Assembly (NCBI GenBank): GCA_947095585.1
Contig: OX352765.1
Coordinates: 29,169,821 to 29,233,820 of the forward strand
From: Nephrocerus scutellatus
Taxonomy: Eukaryota > Arthropoda > Insecta > Diptera > Pipunculidae
Length of the DNA stretch: 64,000 nucleotides
Direction of reading: 5' to 3'
The notes under the pieces were generated by a model, which ran no database searches, was not told the DNA's origin, and was given only the letters and a program-made list of their open reading frames with translations. Below, one piece after another: positions 12,036 through 18,736 of the stretch (position 1 is the stretch's first letter; every line of letters begins with the position of its first letter). The translations under genes and the position numbers were made by a program.

Positions 12036-12226
12036 GATATCGGTTGAACGCAAGAGAACGCAAGAAACGCAAGAGAAACACTGATAAAAAGAACACTGAA
12101 TTTTTTCAATTCTTATATTATTAATTTTTTTTTTATCTTGCTAAGACTTAGAGTTCGAGCGAAATGTACCTAGCCTGGCGTTGCCCCTTGCTTCGTGACC
12201 TACCCCATCGGCATCATTGGTCCTTA

Positions 12227-12230
12227 TCAC
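12227..12230. repeat. Errantivirus target-site duplication, left (TCAC)
   Basis: TCAC directly precedes the left LTR and directly follows the right LTR at 21507-21510. A 4-bp duplication is normal for errantivirus integrase. Confidence 0.9.
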
Positions 12231-12256
12231 TGTTGTGACCACACACAACTCCTTAG

Positions 12257-12317
12257 ACATGTGCTACGCACATTTCATAATATCCTTCCTTTCCCAAACA
12301 TGTGCTATGCACATTTC
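12257..12317 (+). repeat. Two 20-bp direct repeats in the LTR
   Basis: ACATGTGCTACGCACATTTC (12257-12276) recurs at 12298-12317 with one base changed (TAC to TAT). Each has partial dyad symmetry (TGTGC..GCACA), like a dimeric transcription-factor site. Confidence 0.75.
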
Positions 12318-12327
12318 CTATTTTTTC

Positions 12328-12357
12328 TAATGTTACATTATCCATAATGTAACATTA
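12328..12357. repeat. 30-bp perfect palindrome in the LTR
   Basis: TAATGTTACATTAT is followed by CC and then its exact reverse complement. The 3' LTR has the same at 21041-21070. Such a site could bind a dimeric factor or form a cruciform. The function is not known. Confidence 0.9.
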
Positions 12358-12394
12358 CCCATTTTTCCAATAACCCAAATCCATTATCCTAAAT

Positions 12395-12519
12395 CCGACG
12401 ACCCACCGCGGCGTCTACAATTCCTATTATGCTAAATCCGACGACCCACCGCGGCGTCTTCAATCTATCCTTTTTTTCCCAAATCCTAAATCGGATACCG
12501 ACGACCCACCGCGGCGTCT
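12395..12519 (+). repeat. Three GC-rich 22-bp direct repeats in the LTR
   Basis: Units at 12395-12416, 12438-12459 and 12498-12519 share CGACGACCCACCGCGGCGTC exactly. They stand out in a T/A-rich LTR and look like multiple sites for one DNA-binding protein. Copies in the 3' LTR are at 21108-21129, 21151-21172 and 21211-21232. Confidence 0.9.
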
Positions 12520-12738
12520 ACATTTTCTATTGTCAATTGCATTCTCGCATTCGCTTGTTCGTACAACGACTGCGAGAATGGTGATGCGTAAACATGCAGG
12601 TCAACAGAACGGTTCAGTTTGACCTGCACTAAAAAATCAAGTCAAAGGCATGGAGGAAGAAATGGAACGATGGATGAGCCAGTCAATTTCAAACATCCGA
12701 TTAGGCAAGTTGCCTAGCGGTCAGATCATTAAACACTT

Positions 12739-12746
12739 TATATAAA
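12739..12746 (+). promoter_or_regulatory. TATA-like motif of the 5' LTR
   Basis: TATATAAA lies 47 bp from the LTR end, where transcription would start shortly after. The equivalent in the 3' LTR is 21452-21459. Errantiviruses may instead use an initiator, so this is tentative. Confidence 0.4.
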
Positions 12747-12795
12747 CTAACCCATCTGTGTTTTATTTTTCGATATATTACCACGACCCAACATT

Positions 12796-12814
12796 TGGTG
12801 GCAGCGGTGGGATT
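12796..12814 (+). other. Primer-binding site, tRNA-Leu
   Basis: TGGTGGCAGCGGTGGGATT, two bases after the 5' LTR, is the exact complement of a tRNA 3' end reading AATCCCACCGCTGCCA plus CCA. From memory, that acceptor/T-arm sequence is that of animal tRNA-Leu (AAG/UAG type). It primes minus-strand DNA synthesis. Confidence 0.85.
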
Positions 12815-13082
12815 ACTAGGTAAAGCATCTGCCTAGTATCCCGATTTTTTTTTTCTTTTTTTTAATGTTTTTAAACGCGAATTGTGATTAGTGAGACAAC
12901 AAAATTAAATGTGTGATTGTGTCGTAGTAAAATTTTATAATCCGTGGTTTTTATATATGCGTAATTAAAGCTGTTTTTAAATATGCAATGAGCTTTCCAT
13001 AATTTCTCAACGTTCGAGATTATTTATAACTTTTCACGATGAATAATTTGTGCCGAATTTTTTTTGAATACAAAGAAAGCAC

Positions 13083-13358
13083 ATGGCAAATACCATGTTT
13101 TTCCATAACTACGGAAATCAGAATTACGAAGACAATACTACGCTAAATTCAACCATGATTTGCGATCTACCAACCATAACCACATCCGACAAGCTAAAGC
13201 AAGCGAGACTGAACACCGATGCAGTAGCTACAGTAATAGCAACAACAATGGCCCGGAAATTCATCAATCAATATCATCAATTGTCATCAACATCATTACC
13301 AGCATCCAGCACATCACAGAGGGCAACATCCAACAACAACAAAAACATGAATTTGTAA
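13083..13358 (+). CDS. Leader ORF, possible 5' coding exon of env
   Basis: This is a 91-codon open frame in the leader between the primer site and gag, starting at an ATG (13083). Its product is rich in Asn, Thr, Ser and Gln with no known domain. Its last codons overlap a strong splice donor (GTAAGA at 13355-13360). An ATG eight bases before the donor (13347) is in the same frame. Splicing to the acceptor at 18795 would lead from this frame into the env frame. It may therefore be a spliced leader of Env, or only the ATG at 13347 may be used, or the ORF may be a chance upstream ORF. Nothing here shows translation. Confidence 0.4.
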   Translation: MANTMFFHNYGNQNYEDNTTLNSTMICDLPTITTSDKLKQARLNTDAVATVIATTMARKFINQYHQLSSTSLPASSTSQRATSNNNKNMNL

Positions 13359-13360
13359 GA
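13355..13360 (+). other. Candidate env splice donor
   Basis: The exon end TTT is followed by GTAAGA, close to the GTAAGT consensus. Errantivirus env is known to be made from a spliced RNA whose donor lies in the 5' region. This site is placed before gag and leaves an ATG just upstream of it. Confidence 0.55.
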
Positions 13361-13906
13361 ATTCTATTTTCTTTTTTTTCTTAAACTTTATGAATTTTTA
13401 TTTAAAAAATATTTCAATCTTTATCTAATTTAAAATATATAAAAAGACAAATAAAATCTTATAAAAGACGAACTGAAGGAAGTCAAAGAAAAAAAATTAA
13501 GAGTTTATTTCTATAGTAGTTAACCATTTCCTAACACATATCTTATGTGCTAAATAAAAAAGTTCACTTATAAATATTTTTCTATCCATGTCCAAAACAT
13601 ATATTTCATGTAAAAAAAAAGTTTGAACACAATTAACCGAAACGATAACAAAATCTTTACAAAAATTCAAATAAATATACATATAGAAATTTTTTAGTAA
13701 AACATAAGTATTCACGAATGAGGCAAACATAACAAAAGAGACTTTCCCTTATTCTAAACCCATCAAATCCAACCCCTTTTCTCCGAATTTTTTTTTTTAT
13801 TTTATGGTAGTAATTGATTTCCGAAGTTCCGAGAGAAGACTCAAAGTTAATTGACAATCCGATAGTAGTTAAAGCTCCCCAAGTATCTTTAGATAAGAAA
13901 TTAAAA
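13361..13906. other. Errantivirus leader upstream of gag
   Basis: This is an A/T-rich untranslated leader. The gag frame is open from 13814, but its first ATG is at 13907. A short upstream ORF starts at the ATG at 13804 and stops soon after. Confidence 0.6.
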
Positions 13907-14884
13907 ATGACTACAAGTCGTTTTAACCCCTCACACGCCATCAAGCTAATTCCTGAGTTTGATGGATTAGCCAAAAACTTAGATCGATTCATTCAACTAG
14001 TTGACCTGCAGTCAAAAAAAGCGATTGACGATGCAGACAAATTAGAATTAGTTGACATAGTGAAGTCAAAGTTAACTGGCAGAGCCTACAATGTTGTAAT
14101 AAAATACAACGATTATAACGGATGGCCAGAACTTAAAGACGCACTAGTAAAAAATTTTAGAAAATGTCGATCGGTTCAGGTGATTCAGACAGAAATGTTT
14201 CAATTTAAGCAAGGCTACAGGGAAACAGTTGCTTCATACGCGGAAAGAGCCAATGCGTTGTGCGATGAATTAAACAACGCAAACGCAAACACTGAGGATG
14301 ATTCATCCAATAAAGCAATCCGTTCGCTAAACAGCGCAATGATGCTGAATAGTTTTTGCAATGGTTTAAATCCACAAATAAAACTTCTTGTTAAAAGTGC
14401 ACGATGTAAAGAGTTCGACGAAGCAGTCGAAATAGCGATGGAAGAAGAAAAACTTCTTGCATCCACAAGTAATCGGTACCAAAACCAAAATAACATGTAC
14501 TGTAAACACTGCAAAACGAAAACTCACAATACCAGTGAATGCCGCACAATCAGAAATTATAATTTCAGCCCCGGTGACGTTAGGTTTTTAAATAACACAA
14601 ACCACAGACCAAATATACAAACCACGCAACCTTTTGTAAATAGGCCTACTCTAAACTACACTCAACCATTAACAAATAGGTCTGGTGTAGATACAATCCG
14701 CAGTGACATAATTTGTAAGTACTGTAGAAACCAAGGTCACTCTATAGAACAATGCCGAAAAAGAGTTTTTAATAACAATAGGAACTCCGGTAACGAAAAT
14801 AATTATTCGAATCAGGGAAACTCTCAGCGACCTGGCCCGACAAGCACTCGGAGTCAGGTAAAAGACATCAAACCTTGTGCGTAA
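13907..14884 (+). CDS. gag: Errantivirus Gag polyprotein
   Basis: This structural protein forms the particle and packages RNA. I chose the first ATG in frame (13907, A at -3), giving 325 residues; the frame is open 31 codons further up, but only from a TTG. The N-terminal two thirds resemble the capsid-like part of Ty3/gypsy Gag (IPEFDG, LDRFIQLVD, KSKLTGRAY, W.ELKDAL). The C-terminal third is a nucleocapsid with two CX2CX4HX4C zinc knuckles: CKHCKTKTHNTSEC (14501-14542) and CKYCRNQGHSIEQC (14714-14755). The tail is rich in Asn and basic residues. It stops at TAA 14882-14884, at the very edge of the hexanucleotide array. Its end overlaps the pol frame by 82 nt, where the frameshift signal lies. 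Confidence 0.93.
   Translation: MTTSRFNPSHAIKLIPEFDGLAKNLDRFIQLVDLQSKKAIDDADKLELVDIVKSKLTGRAYNVVIKYNDYNGWPELKDALVKNFRKCRSVQVIQTEMFQFKQGYRETVASYAERANALCDELNNANANTEDDSSNKAIRSLNSAMMLNSFCNGLNPQIKLLVKSARCKEFDEAVEIAMEEEKLLASTSNRYQNQNNMYCKHCKTKTHNTSECRTIRNYNFSPGDVRFLNNTNHRPNIQTTQPFVNRPTLNYTQPLTNRSGVDTIRSDIICKYCRNQGHSIEQCRKRVFNNNRNSGNENNYSNQGNSQRPGPTSTRSQVKDIKPCA
14815..14859 (+). promoter_or_regulatory. -1 ribosomal frameshift signal (gag to pol)
   Basis: The heptamer GGGAAAC (14815-14821) is phased G GGA AAC in the gag frame, the canonical X XXY YYZ form. A spacer of eight bases (14822-14829) follows, then a hairpin. ACCTGGC (14830-14836) pairs with GTCAGGT (14853-14859, one G-U). After a bulged A, CCGA (14837-14840) pairs with TCGG (14848-14851), closing a 7-nt loop. 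The pol frame is open from 14803, so slippage here enters it cleanly. Confidence 0.85.
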
Positions 14885-15789
14885 ATCAAAATCAAAATCA
14901 AAATCAAAATCAAAATCAAAATCAAAATCAAAATCAAAATCAAAATCAAAATCAAAATCAAAATCAAAATCAAAATCAAAATCAAAATCAAAATCAAAAT
15001 CAAAATCAAAATCAAAATCAAAATCAAAATCAAAATCAAAATCAAAATCAAAATCAAAATCAAAATCAAAATCAAAATCAAAATCAAAATCAAAATCAAA
15101 ATCAAAATCAAAATCAAAATCAAAATCAAAATCAAAATCAAAATCAAAATCAAAATCAAAATCAAAATCAAAATCGAAAAACGAATTCTCAAAATCAAAT
15201 TCAAATCGAGCTGTCTCAAAAATATAAATCCGATAGTTTAAATCGAACTATTCCACATGCAAAGTCTGAGAAAGTTCCTGGCCATAGAATGCCTAACAGA
15301 GACTCAAATCCGGAAAAAGTCCGAAAGCAAACAATAAAACAAAATATTCTGCTAAATGAACACCACCATCAAAATCGAAGCCAAAGCCAAATCCGAAGGC
15401 TACATCAATTTCTAACCAGAAGTCTAGATACTGAATCAAGTTCAGCTAAACAAATAGCCAATATCTCATCTATAAACAGAGCATCTACTTTTAAAAGCGA
15501 GATAAAAATAAAGTCTCAGGAATCAAAGGCTAAATCTAATATTATGCTGCTCGATACGGGGGCAAGCCTTAGTTTAATAAAACTCGGAACATTAAAACTA
15601 AATGCCGAGGTAAACTTAAAAAATGTTATTGAACTGACAGGTATAGGCAAAACGTCTACGTCAACGCTAGGTACAATACTACTAAACATCGAAATTACAC
15701 CAGGTCAACATCTCAAACATCCTTTTCACATAGTACCACAAAACTTCCCTATTACGCAAGATGGAATCATAGGTGAAGATTTTTTTTAG
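14821..15789 (+). CDS. pol: Errantivirus Pol, N-terminal part with protease
   Basis: This part is reached by -1 frameshifting from Gag, so no start codon is expected; the coordinate is the first codon after the slip. A short stretch is followed by the long Asn-Gln tract, then a basic, Gln/Ser-rich linker. A retropepsin follows, with LLDTGAS (catalytic Asp codon at 15553) and a C-terminal QDGIIGEDF motif. The protease would cut Gag and Pol into mature proteins. The frame stops at TAG 15787-15789, right after a run of seven T. The reverse transcriptase continues in a frame shifted by +1. In related elements protease and RT are one frame, so this is a break in this copy, or a homopolymer read error. 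Confidence 0.85.
   Translation, partial: LSATWPDKHSESGKRHQTLCVNQNQNQNQNQNQNQNQNQNQNQNQNQNQNQNQNQNQNQNQNQNQNQNQNQNQNQNQNQNQNQNQNQNQNQNQNQNQNQNQNQNQNQNQNQNQNQNQNRKTNSQNQIQIELSQKYKSDSLNRTIPHAKSEKVPGHRMPNRDSNPEKVRKQTIKQNILLNEHHHQNRSQSQIRRLHQFLTRSLDTESSSAKQIANISSINRASTFKSEIKIKSQESKAKSNIMLLDTGASLSLIKLGTLKLNAEVNLKNVIELTGIGKTSTSTLGTILLNIEITPGQHLKHPFHIVPQNFPITQDGIIGEDFF
14883..15175 (+). repeat. (CAAAAT)n hexanucleotide array at the gag-pol junction
   Basis: There are about 48 uninterrupted copies, with the first change at CAAAATCGAAAA (15170-15181). Because the unit is six bases, no stop arises in any forward frame. The pol frame gives Asn-Gln repeats, a second frame gives Lys-Ser, and the gag frame (after its stop) gives Ile-Lys. 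It lies between nucleocapsid and protease, a linker region with few constraints. Its perfection suggests recent slippage expansion, or an assembly effect. Confidence 0.97.
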
Positions 15790-18727
15790 AAAATTTAATG
15801 CGATAGTGGATTACAATGACAATATATTTGTATACCACTACAAAAACAGACAATTTACAGTAGACTTCAGCAACGAATGGAAGACCTTAACAATTCCAGC
15901 TAGAACTGAAAAGTGGGTAAAATATGGACCAGTAAAAGAGAAAATGGAACAAATATATTTTTCTCAGGAAATAGCTCCACGCGTGTATTCGGCATCAACG
16001 ATAACAGCACCCAAAGACGGTTACGTATTCATATCCATTTTAAATACCAACAACGAAGATGTTAGTATAAAAAACTTAAGCCTTAAATCTGAAAACATGG
16101 ACCATTACACAGTGTATAACCTAAACTCGATATCAACCGACCAAGTAGTCGAAGAAAGATTAGAAAAACTTAAAACAGAATTAAATCTTATTCACTTAAA
16201 TCTAGAAGAAAAGCAATCCATAGAGGAAATCTGCAGAAATTTTAATCACTTATTCTTTATTGAAGGCGACAAATTAAGTACCACATCAGGAATAAAGCAT
16301 TCCATTAAGACAGAAAACACTGTTCCTGCAAACATACGCCCATATCGCCTAGCAGAAATCCACAAACAGGAGATAAGAAAACAAGTTAATAAAATGCTTC
16401 AAGATGACGTAATTAGACCCAGTACTAGTCCGTGGAATGCGCCACTTCTGGTAGTCCCCAAAAAAGGAGATCAAAAATGGAGAGTCGTAATAGACTACCG
16501 AAAATTAAATGAGGCTACAATTCCAGACGCATACCCAATCCCCAATATCGAAGACATTCTTGGGCAACTTGGAGACTCCAAGTACTTTACTACGCTAGAT
16601 CTGGTGGATGGTTTCCACCAAATCGAAATTACTGAAGAGGATAAAGAAAAAACAGCGTTTAGTACTACCAACGGTCATTTCGAGTTCAACAGAATGCCGT
16701 TTGGTTTACGAAATGCTCCGCCAACATTCCAGAGACTTATGAACGTTGTTCTCTCTGGATTGCAAGGTTTTATGTGTTTAGTATATCTTGACGACATTGT
16801 GATTTACGGGAAAAATTTGCAAGATCACAACAAGAAGCTTATTGAAGTTTTTAAAGCTCTAGACAAATTCAATCTAAAAATCAAATTATCTAAATGCAAA
16901 TTCCTTCAAACAGAAGTTATGTATTTAGGACACGTCATTACAGCAGACGGTGTTAAACCAGATCCCGATAAGATTGCAGCGATTAATAATATCGAAATTC
17001 CTAAAACCCAAAAACAAATAAAATCATTTCTAGGTCTGTCCGGGTATTACCGAAAATTTATTAAAAATTATTCACAAATTGCAAATCCGCTGAATAAACT
17101 TCTTCGTAAAGACGTACCTTTTAAGTGGGACGCTTTTTGTGACGAATCCTTTAGAAAACTAAAGAAGTCTATAGTTCAACCACCTATACTCATTTACCCA
17201 AATTTTGCAAAAACTTTTTATATCACTTCCGACGCTAGCAACGAAGCTATAGGCGCGGTATTATCCCAGCGAGATTCAAACGATAATGATCTACCAATAG
17301 CGTTTGCCAGTAGAATACTAAACAAGGCCGAAAAAAACTATTCTACTATCGAGAAGGAAGCTCTTGCAGTAGTCTGGGCAGTCACACACTTTAGACCATA
17401 CGTTTTCGGACGCCACTTTGAAGTCATTACCGACCATAAGCCACTGGTATGGATGTTCAACCTGAAGGATCCTTCTTCGAGAATAATGCGCTGGCGCATA
17501 AAACTAGAGGAGTATGACTTCACGGTCTCGCATAAAGCGGGACATCTAAATACGAATGCGGATGCTTTGTCGCGTTTAAATGTACCAGAAATTAATGTGG
17601 TAACCCGTAGTTGTAGCAAGATGACGCCAGGCGAACCTGAGCAGGACAATCATGTTACAGAAATCACAGACCCAGTGAAAATAAAGCAAATACTGTTTGA
17701 ATTTCACGACACACCCTTAGGAGGTCATCAAGGAGTTAAACGCACACTAAAGCGTATCAGAAAGGCGTACAAATGGAAAAATATGTATGTAGACATAAAG
17801 AAATACATCATGTCTTGTGAACTATGCCAGAAGAATAAAGTATATACACGCAACAAAATCCCTATGGTCATCACTACAACAGCGAAAGTTCCATTCGAAA
17901 GAATAGCTCTTGATATAGTGGGACCACTGCCAATTACTGAAAACAATAACAAATATATACTTACATTTCAGGATGATTTAACGAAATTCGTCCAAGCAAT
18001 AGCTATACCCAACCAAGAAGCCAGAACGGTGGCTGAAGCACTGATAAAGAAAATAGTTTGCACCTTTGGAATACCACAAACAATACTTACGGATCAAGGA
18101 ACGAATTTCACAAGTGAATTATTCAAAAATATTTGCAAAACACTAAAGATTCATAAAATACAAACAAGCCCATACCATCCTCAGTCAAATGGCTCACTCG
18201 AAAGATCGCATAGAACTTTAGGCGACTATCTAAAAAATTATGCAAGTAAAGATCAAGCAAATTGGGATCAGTATATGGATTATGCGATATTTTGCTATAA
18301 TACCACCTCACATTCAAGCACAAATTACAGCCCATTTGAAGCCCTATACGGATTCGAAGCTCCAATTCCCTCAACTCTTAACAGAAGCGTACAGCCTACA
18401 TACAACTACGATGATTATGTCGCTGAGATAAAAGAAAAAATGCAAACCGGCTATGAAATAATTCGTAATAACCAAATAAAAGCGAAAGAAAAGTCAAAAA
18501 CCTATTACGATCAAAACTGCAAAGAAACTAACTTTAACGTAGGAGACAAAGTTCTACTAGAAATAAAAAATAGGGTTAACAAAAAACTTACCCCCATCTT
18601 CGAAGGACCCTACGAAATCGTAGAAATTCTATCCCCAGAGAATTCTAGAATTAAAATTGGTAGGAAGGAAAAAGTCATACACAATAATTTAATTAAACCA
18701 TACACACAAGCGCACACAAATACATAA
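15773..18727 (+). CDS. pol: Errantivirus Pol: RT, RNase H and integrase
   Basis: The open frame has 984 codons; 15773 is a GTG, not a claimed start, and residues are counted from it. RT carries FTTLDLVDGFHQI, FNRMPFGLRNAP and the catalytic YLDD at residues 338-341. RNase H has Asp487 (TSDAS), Glu529 (EKEAL) and Asp554 (ITDHKPL). Integrase has an HHCC zinc finger (His645, His652, Cys682, Cys685). Its DD35E core is Asp714 (ALDIVGP), Asp774 (LTDQGTNF) and Glu810 (SLERSHRT), with exactly 35 residues between the last two. A GPY-type motif (FEGPYEI) lies near the C-terminus. All catalytic residues are present. These enzymes make and integrate the DNA copy. The frame is cut off from protease by the break at 15781-15789. 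Pol ends 9 nt before env. Confidence 0.95.
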   Translation: MKIFFRKFNAIVDYNDNIFVYHYKNRQFTVDFSNEWKTLTIPARTEKWVKYGPVKEKMEQIYFSQEIAPRVYSASTITAPKDGYVFISILNTNNEDVSIKNLSLKSENMDHYTVYNLNSISTDQVVEERLEKLKTELNLIHLNLEEKQSIEEICRNFNHLFFIEGDKLSTTSGIKHSIKTENTVPANIRPYRLAEIHKQEIRKQVNKMLQDDVIRPSTSPWNAPLLVVPKKGDQKWRVVIDYRKLNEATIPDAYPIPNIEDILGQLGDSKYFTTLDLVDGFHQIEITEEDKEKTAFSTTNGHFEFNRMPFGLRNAPPTFQRLMNVVLSGLQGFMCLVYLDDIVIYGKNLQDHNKKLIEVFKALDKFNLKIKLSKCKFLQTEVMYLGHVITADGVKPDPDKIAAINNIEIPKTQKQIKSFLGLSGYYRKFIKNYSQIANPLNKLLRKDVPFKWDAFCDESFRKLKKSIVQPPILIYPNFAKTFYITSDASNEAIGAVLSQRDSNDNDLPIAFASRILNKAEKNYSTIEKEALAVVWAVTHFRPYVFGRHFEVITDHKPLVWMFNLKDPSSRIMRWRIKLEEYDFTVSHKAGHLNTNADALSRLNVPEINVVTRSCSKMTPGEPEQDNHVTEITDPVKIKQILFEFHDTPLGGHQGVKRTLKRIRKAYKWKNMYVDIKKYIMSCELCQKNKVYTRNKIPMVITTTAKVPFERIALDIVGPLPITENNNKYILTFQDDLTKFVQAIAIPNQEARTVAEALIKKIVCTFGIPQTILTDQGTNFTSELFKNICKTLKIHKIQTSPYHPQSNGSLERSHRTLGDYLKNYASKDQANWDQYMDYAIFCYNTTSHSSTNYSPFEALYGFEAPIPSTLNRSVQPTYNYDDYVAEIKEKMQTGYEIIRNNQIKAKEKSKTYYDQNCKETNFNVGDKVLLEIKNRVNKKLTPIFEGPYEIVEILSPENSRIKIGRKEKVIHNNLIKPYTQAHTNT

Positions 18728-18736
18728 ACACTTAAC

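Larger units (their letters stand above)
12231..12793 (+). repeat. 5' LTR
   Basis: It is 563 bp, begins TGTTGTGACC and ends CCCAACA, and equals 20944-21506 base for base on visual comparison. It carries promoter and RNA-processing signals: a TATA-like TATATAAA at 12739-12746, a 30-bp perfect palindrome, three GC-rich direct repeats and two stem-forming inverted repeats (12540-12549 with 12571-12580; 12596-12604 with 12619-12627). The U3/R/U5 limits cannot be set from sequence alone. Confidence 0.97.

Noticed and set aside
14854..15227. Open frames of Lys-Ser (plus) and Ile-Leu (minus) repeats across the hexanucleotide array
   Set aside because: They arise because a six-base unit without stops keeps all frames open. 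Only the Asn-Gln frame connects to a real domain (protease).
17338..18374. Minus-strand open frames opposite RT and integrase
   Set aside because: They are shadows of the strongly conserved plus-strand pol frame and have no motifs of their own.
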